Shown here: one piece after another, positions 1 to 8,628 of the stretch
Layout: each line of letters opens with the position of its first letter
Numbering within the stretch: the stretch's first letter is position 1
Assembly: GCA_028285625.1 (NCBI GenBank)
Contig: JANQOX010000005.1
Coordinates: forward strand, 789,773 to 853,772
Source: Myxococcota bacterium
GTDB lineage: Bacteria > Myxococcota_A > UBA9160 > UBA6930
Direction: 5' to 3'
DNA: 64,000 nucleotides
The notes under the pieces: generated by a model
Seen by the model: the letters and a program-made list of their open reading frames with translations, nothing else
Told to the model about the DNA's origin: nothing
The model's database searches: none
Program-made: the position numbers and the translations under genes

Positions 1-1317
1 GGTGTGGATCGCATCCATGTTCCCCTCCGCATAGTTGGCGAGGAACAGCACGGCGAAGTTGCCGCCGTCGTTCTCGAGCAGGAAGTCGTAGAGCAGGTCG
101 TCGACCGGCCGGCCCTCCTGCTCGGCGCGCACGCCCAGTCGCTGGTGCTCCTCCGGCTCGTAGTCCATGGGCTGCGTGATCGGGAACATCATTCCCGCCG
201 CCATCTTGAAGAGCATGTAGGCGTTCGCCATCGAGCCCGCCTGGTCCGGCGGGACGTCGGGGTCGGACAGGATGGCGGCCTTCACCTCCGGCTTGCGCAT
301 CTCGCGGATGCGCTCGGGCAGCGGCAGGTGCTCGATTTCGAGGTAGGTCTTGCGCCGCATGAAGAGGTGGTACGTCTTCAGGCTCGTGATGATGCTGACC
401 GGCCGCGAGGCCACCTGCGGGCGTAGGTTGGCTCCTGCCGCGTTGTGCTCGGTGGTGAAGGCCAGCACGCGCTTCCACATGTCCTTCATCGGGGGCGGCT
501 GGGCCGTCGTGAAGGTGACTGGTCGTCCCGACTCCAGGCCGATCTTGCGGATCAGCTCGAGCTCGGTCTCGCACTGCTCGCCTCCCATCCGCTCGACCAT
601 GGGGATGATCTCGAAGACGCCCGAGCCGGCGCGGGCCATCCCCGCCGCCAGGGCCAGCAGTTCGTCCTCGTCGGCGAAGGTGCCGGGGACGGGCACGCCG
701 CTCATCGACCGGTGCCCCAACAGGCGCGAGCTCGAGAAGCCGACGGCGCCGGCGCGCATGGCTTCCTCCACCAGGTCGCGCATGCGCGCGAGGTCGTCGC
801 GGGTCGGGGCCTCGTTCGCCCGGCCGCGCGCGCCCATCACGTAGTTGCGAAGCGCACCGTGCGAGAGCTGGGTGCCGACGTCGAGTGCGAACGCCCGCTG
901 GTCGAGCAGGGACAGGTACTCCGGAAAGGTCTCCCACTCGCCCCACGGCATGCCTTCGTAGAGCGCGGTGCCCGGGATGTCCTCGACGCCCTCCATCAGC
1001 TCGATCAGGTCGCGGTGGCCATCGGGCGGGACGGGCGCGAAGCCCACGCCACAGTTTCCCGTGACTACGGTCGTCACGCCGTGCGAGGCCGAGGGGTCGA
1101 TGGTGTCGTCCCACGTGACCTGCCCGTCGTAGTGGGTGTGGACGTCGACCCAGCCCGGCGCGAGCAGGGCGCCGTCTGCGTCGAGGGTCTCGCGCGCGGT
1201 CTCCTCCACCTGGCCGACGGCGACGATGCGCCCGTCGCGAATGCCGACATCCCCGGTGCGCGGCGGTGCGCCCGTGCCGTCGACGATGGTGGCGGCCTCG
1301 ATCCGGGTATCCAGCAT
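1..1317 (-). CDS. N-acyl-D-amino-acid deacylase-type amidohydrolase, C-terminus outside window
   Basis: The first 439 codons are visible, from an ATG at 1317; the rest lies left of the window. The N-terminus has the amidohydrolase beta-sandwich strand ([19 protein letters not shown]), then DVHTHYDGQ, whose H60 and H62 are the expected metal ligands, and [10 protein letters not shown] around residue 87, typical of the D-aminoacylase branch. Family members hydrolyse cyclic or acyl amides, often N-acyl-D-amino acids, using zinc in the cytoplasm. Substrate cannot be read from sequence; many uncultured proteobacterial members are only called amidohydrolase family. It appears to be transcribed alone or with genes further left. 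Confidence 0.85.
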   Translation of the reverse strand, partial: MLDTRIEAATIVDGTGAPPRTGDVGIRDGRIVAVGQVEETARETLDADGALLAPGWVDVHTHYDGQVTWDDTIDPSASHGVTTVVTGNCGVGFAPVPPDGHRDLIELMEGVEDIPGTALYEGMPWGEWETFPEYLSLLDQRAFALDVGTQLSHGALRNYVMGARGRANEAPTRDDLARMRDLVEEAMRAGAVGFSSSRLLGHRSMSGVPVPGTFADEDELLALAAGMARAGSGVFEIIPMVERMGGEQCETELELIRKIGLESGRPVTFTTAQPPPMKDMWKRVLAFTTEHNAAGANLRPQVASRPVSIITSLKTYHLFMRRKTYLEIEHLPLPERIREMRKPEVKAAILSDPDVPPDQAGSMANAYMLFKMAAGMMFPITQPMDYEPEEHQRLGVRAEQEGRPVDDLLYDFLLENDGGNFAVLFLANYAEGNMDAIHT

Positions 1318-1419
1318 GTCTTCTACCTCGTTCCGGAGAGAGCAAGACGCTAGCACCGGGCTGCCGCCAGCTGCTCTCGTCCCTCGTGGACGGCGATCCG
1401 CGGCCGACGCGGCAGCCGG

Positions 1420-1590
1420 TCAGTAGAGCGCGTTCTCGACCGTGGCGGCCAGGGCCCAGGCGATGGGGGGCACCAGGCCGAACAGGATGATCCGTTGCAG
1501 GTGGGCGCGGACCGGCCACTCGCTCAGGTTGTCGAGCACAGCCAGGTAGCCCAGCAGCTCGGCCCGGTCGTAGCCCCGCGTAGCCCGTTC
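1420..1590 (-). pseudogene. C-terminal remnant of an integral membrane protein
   Basis: A short reading frame ends in LLGYLAVLDNLSEWPVRAHL followed by a hydrophobic stretch (IILFGLVPPIAWALAATVEN) and a stop at 1420. The composition reads like the last helix of a real membrane protein rather than a shadow. Upstream the frame runs into the end of the GST gene as arginine-rich nonsense, with no start or signal. I infer a 5'-deleted remnant. It could instead be a tiny expressed membrane peptide. I do not recognise the parent family with certainty. Confidence 0.35.
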
Positions 1591-1604
1591 TGCCGAGCGC
1601 CTTT

Positions 1605-2243
1605 CTATCCGCCGAAGGCGGCGGCCTCGGCTTCGAGCAGCGGTGCCACGGCGCCGTGAGCCTTCACCCGCTCGACCAGTCCGGAGAGCTTGGGCCACTT
1701 CGCTGCGTCGATCGTGTATTGGGCATAGCCGGCATTCACGAACGGAGAGGCCAGGGCCAGGTCGGCCACGGTGAGGTCACCGAACAGGAATCCCTCCGCC
1801 GGGACCTGCCCCTCGAGGTAGTCCAGCATGGGCGGCAGCTTCTCGTGGATGATCTTGTCCACGGTCTCTTCGTCGACGGGCTGCTTCATCACCCGGGGCC
1901 GCATGAAGCGATGGAAGAAGAGCCCGGCCGCGCTCTCGGCCAGCACCGTGCCGCCGTACTCCTCGAACCAGTCGGCGCGAGCGCGCTGCTTCGGGTCGGT
2001 GGGGTAGACCGGAATCTCCGGGTAGGCGTCCTCGAGGTAGCGGCAGATCACCTTGGAGTCGGCGATGTTGAGGTCGCCGTCGATCAACGCCGGCACCTTC
2101 TGCAACGGGCTCACCCGGGCCAGCTCTTCGTCGCCCGAGAAGGGCATGGAGGGGATGTGCTCGTAGGGCAGCTGCTTGATGGCCAGGACGGCCATGGTCT
2201 TGCGGACGAACGGGGAGGCGTTGGCGCCGTATAGCTTGATCAC
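1605..2243 (-). CDS. Glutathione S-transferase family protein
   Basis: A 212-residue protein of normal GST length. The thioredoxin-like N-domain has the glutathione-site segment NASPFVRKT (residues about 8-16), the cis-Pro segment QKVPALIDGD near 48-57 and the ADSKVICRYLED segment near 61-72, where Asp-Ser bind the gamma-glutamyl group. The all-helical C-domain includes the LTVADLALASPF element (N-capping box) near 157-168. Such soluble enzymes conjugate or reduce electrophiles with glutathione or act as isomerases or dehalogenases. Substrate unknown. It is preceded by a 120-bp gap and appears to be its own unit. Confidence 0.9.
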   Translation of the reverse strand: MIKLYGANASPFVRKTMAVLAIKQLPYEHIPSMPFSGDEELARVSPLQKVPALIDGDLNIADSKVICRYLEDAYPEIPVYPTDPKQRARADWFEEYGGTVLAESAAGLFFHRFMRPRVMKQPVDEETVDKIIHEKLPPMLDYLEGQVPAEGFLFGDLTVADLALASPFVNAGYAQYTIDAAKWPKLSGLVERVKAHGAVAPLLEAEAAAFGG

Positions 2244-2364
2244 TCGGATTCCTCTGCGGGGATTGGGTCGGAGCGTGGTCGTTCGATCGGGGTCCTGCGA
2301 CCCAGCGGCAGCCCGACGACGAGCAGGACGTTACAACGTCCTCGGCGTTCGTCGCGAAGGCCCC

Positions 2365-2784
2365 CTACGAGGGCACGGCCCCCTCGCGCCGCACGAGCGT
2401 TGCGGCCGCCCAGGCGGTGACGATCGCGGGCAGATAGACGCCGGGCAGGTCGAGCCACACGTGGTGGGCGTCGAGGGCGCCGGTGCTCGTGTCCCAGACG
2501 TGCAGCAGCGCGTGGAGGCCGAGGAAGACCGCCGCGATCGAGACCAGCGGAACGCGGAAGTGGGGTGCGCGTGCGGCCCACACCAGGGCGATGCCCACCG
2601 TCAAGAACGCGCAGCCGATGTCGCGTACGAAGTGTGGATTGAAGGGCCCCGTATGCGGTGCCGTGGTCGGCAGGTCGGTGTACCAGTGCATGGGGCCGAC
2701 CAGCATCCACAGGGCGTTGGCGACGCTCACCGCGCCCATCACCAGGAAGAGCCAGCCGAAGCCGTCGAGGCGTCTCTCGTTCAC
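2365..2784 (-). CDS. Small four-helix membrane protein, unknown function
   Basis: A 139-residue protein with about four hydrophobic helices (residues about 10-28, 52-70, 78-96 and 112-130) and the conserved-looking segments PHFVRDIGCAFLTVGIALVW and HALLHVWDT. The same general pattern (an early HF.RDIG motif and a later H.LLH motif) is seen in unannotated small membrane proteins next to catabolic genes. No enzymatic residues can be argued. It ends 119 bp before the GST and starts 39 bp after the stop of the CoA-transferase, so it may be the last gene of that operon. Confidence 0.7.
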   Translation of the reverse strand: MNERRLDGFGWLFLVMGAVSVANALWMLVGPMHWYTDLPTTAPHTGPFNPHFVRDIGCAFLTVGIALVWAARAPHFRVPLVSIAAVFLGLHALLHVWDTSTGALDAHHVWLDLPGVYLPAIVTAWAAATLVRREGAVPS

Positions 2785-2823
2785 GTCTTGCTCCTCCAGG
2801 CGGTCGTGCCTGCCATCACACCG

Positions 2824-5271
2824 TCACTCGAGTGCACCCGCGGCGGCGAGTTCCGCGACGCGCTCCTCGTCGTAGCCCAGGAGCCCGGTCAGGATCTCCC
2901 AGTTGTCCCGGCCTAGCGTAGGGATCCCGTGGCGGATTCGTGCCGGGGTTCGCGACAGCTTCGAGCGCGTGTCTTCGACGATCGTGTAGGCGTCGCCCGA
3001 CTCGATCCGAACGAAGTGTCCGCGCTCGTGGAGCTGCGGGTCGGCACAGGCTGCGGGGCTGTCCTGGACCCGGTGACAAGCGATCCCGCAGTCCTGGAGC
3101 TGCGCCTCGAGGGCCGCGCCCTCGTGCTCTCGGGTGAGGTCGGCGAGGGCGGCATCCAGAGCCTCGGCGTCCTGAAGGCGGTCGTTCGCCGTCGAGAAAC
3201 GCGGATCGTCGCCAAGTGCCTCCTGGCCGAGCACGCGACACAGGTGTCGGAACCCCGGATCGTCCTCCACCGCGATCGCGATCCAGCGATCTTCTCCCAG
3301 AACCGGATAGCAGCCGTGGGGTGCGAAGTGGTCGTCGCGGTTTCCCCGGCGCGTGGGGTCGGCCGCGTCGACCAGAGCCTCGAGCATGGCCGGCGCCAAG
3401 AAGTGAAGGGATGCTTCGGCCTGCGAGAGGTCGAGGTGCATTCCCGTTCCGGTGTGCTGGCGCTTGTCGAGCGCCGCCAGGATGGCCGAGGCCACGAACT
3501 TCGGCGTGACGTAGTCGGTGTAGGCCCCGTAGGGTCCGCAGGCGTTGCGGTCGGGCCAGCCCGTCATCTCGTGGAAGCCCACGATGGCCGCCGAGAGGTT
3601 GCCGTAGCCCGAGAACGTGGCGAGCGGACCGCTCTGTCCCATGAGCGAGGTACTGAGCATCACGAGTTCTGGGTTCGCCTCGCGAAGCACCTCCCAGCCC
3701 AGGCCCATCCGCGCCATCGCGCCCGGCGTGAACGACTCGCACACCACGTCGGCCCAGCGCACGAGGTCGAGCACGACCTCGCGCGCTTCGGGCTTCGAGA
3801 GATCGAGTCCGAGCATCCGCTTGCTGGCGTTGGTGCCGTGGAAGAGCGCGCCGGTCTCCATCCCGAAGCGGCGGTCGACGAAGGGCCGCCCGCCGCGAAT
3901 CGGGTCGTGCTTGTCGGCGGACTCCACGCGCACGACCTCGGCCCCGTAGTCGGCCAGCATGCGCGTGGCCACCGGGCCCGCGAGCGCCCACATGAAGTCG
4001 AGGATCTTGACGTCGGCCAGGGGGAGGCTGGGTGCGTGGGCAGCCGAGGCGCGCCCGCTGGCACCCGCAGGGCTTCTCGTCCGCGCCTCGGCAAGAATCG
4101 TCTCGGTGTGTTCGCCGAGGCGCGGAGATCGCGGTGCGGGCTCGGGAGTCTCGCCCGTCACGCGCACGAAGGGGCCGAGCTGACGCGCCGTGCCCTCGCC
4201 ATCGGGCCGGTCGAGGGGCTGGAAGTAGCGACGCGTCTCGAGTTGGTCGTTCGACGCGACGTCGCGCAGGGTCCACGCCGGAGCGATCAGCAGCCGCCGT
4301 TCCATCGCGATCTCGAGCAGCTCGCCCTTCGACTTCGATGCCGTCCACGCGGCGATGGCGGCCTTGGCGCGGTCGTGGGTCTCTACGGGCTCGACGCCCT
4401 TCGCGATCGAGGATGCGATCGCGATCCAGTCCTTGTCGCGAAGGGCCTCGTCGCAGAAGCCATCCTCGCATACGGCGTGCATCAGTCGGGTCGAGGCGGG
4501 CCCGAACGCCCGGCCGAACAGGTGGGTGATCGAGACGTGTCCGTCGCGCGCGGGGTATTGGAAGCGCAGCGTGAGGGGCCCGATCTTGCCGCCGCCTGCG
4601 ATGCGGGCGCCGCCCGAGGACTGCACGGCCGCCGACACGATGTCCGATTGGGTGGCGAGCGCGACCGCCTGCTGCGCCGACACGTCCACGTGCTGGCCGC
4701 GACCCGAGCGTCGACGCTCATGGAGCGCCACCAGCGTCGCCGCCGCCGCTTCCGCACCCGCATGGAGGAACGTCTGCGGCACCGAGATTCGCACTGGCGG
4801 ACGGTCTTCGTCGCCCATGAGCCAGAGTGCGCCGGAGGCGGCGAGTACCGTGAGGTCGCTGGCCGCCCACTTCGCCTTGGGTCCGGTCTGCCCGAAGGGC
4901 GTGATCGAGACCTGGACGAGCCCGGGGTTGCGGCGGGCCAGCGTCTCGAAGCCGAGGCCCAGCTGCTCCATCTCGCCGGGCGTACGCGACTCGACCAGCA
5001 CGTCCGCGCCGTCGAGGAGGCGAAGCAGGTCCTCGCGGTCGGACGGAGAAGCGGGGTCGAGAACGACGCTGCGGCCGCCCCGCGCGTAGGCCCACCAGAA
5101 CAGCGACCGCTCGGGTCCGGGTCTGCCTCCGGCGAACGGCCCCTGCTGCCGCGACCGCGAGCCGCCGGGAGGCTCGACATGGACGACATCGGCCCCGAGC
5201 TCGCCCAGCACGAAGCCGCAGAGGATCCCTCGATCGTCGGAGAGATCCACCACACGGACGGGACTCGACAT
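2824..5271 (-). CDS. Tandem (double-domain) family III CoA-transferase, CaiB/BaiF type
   Basis: 815 residues, twice the usual 390-410. Two CaiB/BaiF domains lie in line: residues about 5-395 (RVVDLSDDRGILCGFVLGEL, GADVVHVEPPGG, GQHVDVSAQQ) and about 415-810 (VKILDFMWALAGPVATRMLA, GAEVVRVES, GMHLDLSQAE). The Asp of VDVS and of LDLS sits where family III enzymes have the Asp that becomes an aspartyl-CoA thioester. The reaction is CoA transfer between carboxylates in the cytoplasm. The operon (crotonase, two dehydrogenases, thiolase) indicates activation or exchange of a catabolic acid. Family III enzymes normally form interlocked dimers; the fusion would provide both subunits in one chain. Confidence 0.92.
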   Translation of the reverse strand: MSSPVRVVDLSDDRGILCGFVLGELGADVVHVEPPGGSRSRQQGPFAGGRPGPERSLFWWAYARGGRSVVLDPASPSDREDLLRLLDGADVLVESRTPGEMEQLGLGFETLARRNPGLVQVSITPFGQTGPKAKWAASDLTVLAASGALWLMGDEDRPPVRISVPQTFLHAGAEAAAATLVALHERRRSGRGQHVDVSAQQAVALATQSDIVSAAVQSSGGARIAGGGKIGPLTLRFQYPARDGHVSITHLFGRAFGPASTRLMHAVCEDGFCDEALRDKDWIAIASSIAKGVEPVETHDRAKAAIAAWTASKSKGELLEIAMERRLLIAPAWTLRDVASNDQLETRRYFQPLDRPDGEGTARQLGPFVRVTGETPEPAPRSPRLGEHTETILAEARTRSPAGASGRASAAHAPSLPLADVKILDFMWALAGPVATRMLADYGAEVVRVESADKHDPIRGGRPFVDRRFGMETGALFHGTNASKRMLGLDLSKPEAREVVLDLVRWADVVCESFTPGAMARMGLGWEVLREANPELVMLSTSLMGQSGPLATFSGYGNLSAAIVGFHEMTGWPDRNACGPYGAYTDYVTPKFVASAILAALDKRQHTGTGMHLDLSQAEASLHFLAPAMLEALVDAADPTRRGNRDDHFAPHGCYPVLGEDRWIAIAVEDDPGFRHLCRVLGQEALGDDPRFSTANDRLQDAEALDAALADLTREHEGAALEAQLQDCGIACHRVQDSPAACADPQLHERGHFVRIESGDAYTIVEDTRSKLSRTPARIRHGIPTLGRDNWEILTGLLGYDEERVAELAAAGALE

Positions 5272-5290
5272 GGGCGCTCCGCGCGTCGGG

Positions 5291-6082
5291 TCAGCGTCCC
5301 TTGAAGACCGCCGTGCGGCGCTCGATGAACGACTGCACGCCTTCCTGGGCGTCTTCGCTGGCCATGAGCCGCTTCTGGGTGGGGCCCATTGCTGCCACGC
5401 AGGCGTCGAAGCCCTCGACCACGAAGCGACGGGACGAGGCCTTCGTCTCCTGGACGGCGAGCGGGGCGAGGGCGGAGATCTCTTCGGCGATCTCGATGGC
5501 GCGATCGAGCTGGGTCCCTGCCGGCACGACCTCCTGGACGAGCCCGATGCGGTAGGCCTCGGCAGCGTCGAACTCGTCCGCGGTCAGCAGGTGGTACATA
5601 GCGTTGCCCCAACCGCCCCGTTCGACGAAGCGGATCGTGGCGCCGCCTGTGGCGTGGATCGCGCGCTTGGGTTCGAGCTGTGAAAACCGGCAGTCGTCGG
5701 CCGCGATCACGATGTCGCCGGCGAGGGCGAGCTCGATGCCGAGGGTGAAGGTGATGCCCTGCACGGCCGTCACGATCGGCTTGCGGCATGCGCGACCGAA
5801 GCCGATCGGGTCGATCGCCTGGCTCTCTTTGCCCCCGCCGCTGCCCCCCTTGGCCATGCGGTCGGTCCACTTCGGCAGGTCGAGGCCAGCCGTGAAGTGG
5901 TCGCCGTGGCCGAAGAGCACGCCGCATCGCAGGTCGTCTTCTTCGTCGAGCCGTGTGATCGCCGCCACCAGCTCGCCGGCCATCTTCGGCGTGTAGCCGT
6001 TGCGCTTGGCCGGGCGGTTGAGCCCGATCAGCAGCAGGTGGCCTCGAGCTTCGACGCTGATGGAGCCTTCGTCTTCGGACAT
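5291..6082 (-). CDS. Enoyl-CoA hydratase/isomerase (crotonase) family protein
   Basis: 263 residues. The crotonase core is clear: LLLIGLNRPAKRNGYTPKMA, the oxyanion-hole segment CGVLFGHGDHFTAGLDLPKW, and QGITFTLGIELALAGDIVIA. In the second catalytic segment the usual two glutamates are not both obvious (FVERGGWGNAMYHLLTADEF), so the reaction could be hydration, isomerisation or hydrolysis. It lies 19 bp upstream of the double CoA-transferase and 45 bp after the dehydrogenase, inside the minus-strand catabolic operon. ATG at 6082. Confidence 0.9.
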   Translation of the reverse strand: MSEDEGSISVEARGHLLLIGLNRPAKRNGYTPKMAGELVAAITRLDEEDDLRCGVLFGHGDHFTAGLDLPKWTDRMAKGGSGGGKESQAIDPIGFGRACRKPIVTAVQGITFTLGIELALAGDIVIAADDCRFSQLEPKRAIHATGGATIRFVERGGWGNAMYHLLTADEFDAAEAYRIGLVQEVVPAGTQLDRAIEIAEEISALAPLAVQETKASSRRFVVEGFDACVAAMGPTQKRLMASEDAQEGVQSFIERRTAVFKGR

Positions 6083-6127
6083 CGTTCGCCTTCTTCGGTG
6101 GTGGGGGTCTCGAGAGGCGGCCCCGGG

Positions 6128-7249
6128 TCAGAGCGCGAGCCGTTCGGCCAACGCTTCCCGGTGGTGGATCGCGTCGCCGAAGAGCAGCTCGCTCGACTTG
6201 GCACGCTTGAAGTAGAGATGGGCGGGGTGCTCCCAGGTGAATCCCATCCCGCCATGGATCTGGATGTTCTCCGCCGCGGCGTGGTAGTACGCCTCGGAGC
6301 AGAACGATTTCGCCATGTGGGCCGCCTCCAAGACGTCGTCCCAAGAGCCGTCGCCCGAGAGCGCTTCGGCTGCGGTCGCGCTCGCGTGGTAGGCGGCGGT
6401 CTTTGCGAACTCGACCTTGACCAGCGTCTCGGCGCACTTGTGCTTGATGGCCTGGTAGGACCCGATCGGGCGACCGAACTGCAGGCGGCTCTTGGCGTAG
6501 TCGACCGCCGTTTCGAGGCACCACTGGGCGCCGCCCACCTGTTCCGACGCCAGGGCCACGAGCGTCAGCGCGAGGGTTCGCTCGAGGCCCTCTGTGGCGT
6601 CGCCCTCGCTGATCAACTGGGCAGGTGTGCTCGCGAACGAGACGCTGGCCAGCTTGCGGGTCAGGTCGAGCTCGGGGATGGGGCTGCGCGACAGGCCTGC
6701 CGCTTCGCCCTCGACGCGGAAGAGCCCGACGCCGCCCGGGGTGCGCGCGGCGACGAGGATCACACCTGCCGTGCCGCCGTCGAGCACGTGATGCTTCGTT
6801 CCGTCGAGGGTGTGCCCGCCGTCCTTCTCCTGGGCCTGCATCGCGATGTCGCCGATGTCCCATCCGGTTTCTGCGTAGGCGAGCGTCGCGCGCGTCGAGC
6901 CTTCGGCGATCCCGGGCAGCAGGGCCTTCTGGGCGTCCGCCGTGGCGCAGTGCAGGAGCGCGTTCGTCGCCATCACGGCCGAAGAGAGGTACGGCGCGCA
7001 GAAGAGGGCGCGCCCCATCTCCTCGGCCACGATGCCGAGCTCGACGTGGCTGCAACCGGCGCCGCCGTGTTCTTCGGGCACGATCAGGCCCGCCACCCCG
7101 ACCTGCTCGGCCAGCTGCTTCCAGACGGCCTCGTCGAAGCCGCGATCGCTGGCCATCTGGGTACGGACCGCCTGTTCGTCGGATTGATCGGTCAGGAACT
7201 GGCGCACGGTGGCGCGGAGTGCTTCGTGCTCTTCGGTGAAAGCCTGCAT
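6128..7249 (-). CDS. Acyl-CoA dehydrogenase, likely one subunit of a heteromeric pair
   Basis: 373 residues from the ATG at 7249; the open frame runs far upstream through the neighbouring genes but only this start fits the family. It has the N-terminal helical domain (EEHEALRATVRQFL), ETGWDIGDI in the mid-domain, RLQFGRPIGSYQAIKHKCAE in the FAD-contact helix region, and IQIHGGMGFTWEHPAHLYFK at the C-terminus, where Glu of TWEH is the likely catalytic base. A second, different dehydrogenase lies 89 bp upstream. Such pairs form alpha2beta2 enzymes in steroid side-chain catabolism (FadE26/27-type); that analogy is inference. Cytoplasmic, FAD-dependent alpha,beta-dehydrogenation of an acyl-CoA. 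Confidence 0.92.
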   Translation of the reverse strand: MQAFTEEHEALRATVRQFLTDQSDEQAVRTQMASDRGFDEAVWKQLAEQVGVAGLIVPEEHGGAGCSHVELGIVAEEMGRALFCAPYLSSAVMATNALLHCATADAQKALLPGIAEGSTRATLAYAETGWDIGDIAMQAQEKDGGHTLDGTKHHVLDGGTAGVILVAARTPGGVGLFRVEGEAAGLSRSPIPELDLTRKLASVSFASTPAQLISEGDATEGLERTLALTLVALASEQVGGAQWCLETAVDYAKSRLQFGRPIGSYQAIKHKCAETLVKVEFAKTAAYHASATAAEALSGDGSWDDVLEAAHMAKSFCSEAYYHAAAENIQIHGGMGFTWEHPAHLYFKRAKSSELLFGDAIHHREALAERLAL

Positions 7250-7338
7250 GGGTGATGTCCTTCGTCTCGTGTCGGTGGCGTTCGGCGCGTTCGATGGCCC
7301 CGTTTCGTCGCGAGCCAGCAAAGGGGAGGGCGGCGCCG

Positions 7339-8565
7339 TCAGCTCCGCGGCACGTCCTTCCAGGCCACGTCCTTGTCGACGCGGGGCTCGCCGGGCAGCC
7401 CGAGCACGCGCTCGCCGAGGATGTTCTTCATGATCTCGCTCGTGCCCCCCTCGATCGAGTTCGCACGCGATCGGAGGAACTGGTACTTGGCGAATGCCTC
7501 GGTGCCTTCGGACATGCCCGCCACCTGGCGCAGCTCGTAGCCCTCTTCGAAGGCCAGCCCCTTGTTGCCGAGCACGTCGATGGCGAGCTCCCACATGCGC
7601 TTGGCGCTCTCGGCCTGGAAGAGCTTGCCCACCGACCCTTCGGGCCCCGGGTTGCCCGACTTCGCGGCGGCCGCGGCCCGCGCGTTGGTGAGGCGCAGCA
7701 GCTCCTGTTCGATCCAGGTGTGGGTCATGCGGTCGCGCAGGATCGCGTTCTGCGCAGGAGACGCCGACGCCGGGTCGCGCTCCTTCCACAGGTCGACGAG
7801 CTTCGAGATCGCGCCGCCCCCCTTCTTCTTGGACCCGGCACCGCCGATCGCCACCCGCTCGTTCATGAGCGTCGTGATCGCCGCGCGCCAGCCCTGACCC
7901 TCCTTGCCGAGCATGTTCTCGGCCGGGATGCGGACGTCGTTGAAGAAGACCTCGTTGAACTCGGCCTCGCCCGTGATCTGGTACAGCGGGCGCACCTCGA
8001 CACCGGGGCTCTCCATGTCGACCACGAAGTAGGACAGGCCGTCGTGCTTGGGCACGTCCGGGTTGGTGCGGGCTACGAGCATGCCCCACTTCGAGAGGTG
8101 GGCGACGGTCGTCCAGACCTTCTGGCCGTTCACGACCCATTCCTGGCCGTCTTGCACGGCGCGGGTCGAGAGCCCCGCGACGTCCGATCCGGCGCTCGGC
8201 TCGCTGAACATCTGGCACCAGATCTCTTCGCCGCTCCAGATCTTCGGCAGCCAGCGGCGCTTTTGGTCGTCGCTCGCATAGGTGAGCACCACCGGCATGC
8301 CCATGCCGATGCCGATGATGCTCGCCGGCGGGTTGTCGTAGAAGATCTTCGAGTGCTGGAGGATCTCGTCGCGGACGACGTAGTTCATCTTCGGTGAGAG
8401 ACCGAGCCCGCCGAAGCCCTCCGGGAACTGCACGAGCGCGAGCCCGTGCTCGTACTGCTTGGCGCGGAAGGTCTGCGAGTCGACCTTCTCGGGGTGGACC
8501 TCGTCGAGTAGCGTGCGAACGCGCGCACGCAGCTCGCTCTCGTCGATGGATGAAAATTCGCTCAT
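7339..8565 (-). CDS. Acyl-CoA dehydrogenase, second subunit-like
   Basis: 408 residues; AGGAG about ten bases before the ATG at 8565. Signature segments are MFSEPSAGSDVAGLSTRA and GQKVWTTVAHLSKWGMLVAR (FAD and substrate contacts), RSRANSIEGGTSEIMKNILG near the C-terminus, and a lysine/glycine-rich insertion (GSKKKGGGA) near residue 247. The C-terminal region lacks the TWEH-type glutamate of its neighbour, as expected if only one subunit of a pair carries the base. Next to the 373-residue dehydrogenase; together they probably perform one oxidation step of the operon. Confidence 0.92.
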   Translation of the reverse strand: MSEFSSIDESELRARVRTLLDEVHPEKVDSQTFRAKQYEHGLALVQFPEGFGGLGLSPKMNYVVRDEILQHSKIFYDNPPASIIGIGMGMPVVLTYASDDQKRRWLPKIWSGEEIWCQMFSEPSAGSDVAGLSTRAVQDGQEWVVNGQKVWTTVAHLSKWGMLVARTNPDVPKHDGLSYFVVDMESPGVEVRPLYQITGEAEFNEVFFNDVRIPAENMLGKEGQGWRAAITTLMNERVAIGGAGSKKKGGGAISKLVDLWKERDPASASPAQNAILRDRMTHTWIEQELLRLTNARAAAAAKSGNPGPEGSVGKLFQAESAKRMWELAIDVLGNKGLAFEEGYELRQVAGMSEGTEAFAKYQFLRSRANSIEGGTSEIMKNILGERVLGLPGEPRVDKDVAWKDVPRS

Positions 8566-8628
8566 CGGGATGGATCTCCTCGGTTCGTCGCCTCGCGGGG
8601 GCGACGGGATGCTGCGTCGTCGATCGGG

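Noticed and set aside
2929-5304. A 791-residue open frame on the plus strand opposite the double CoA-transferase
   Set aside because: It is the GC-rich antisense shadow of the minus-strand gene: His/Arg/Val-rich composition and no domain.
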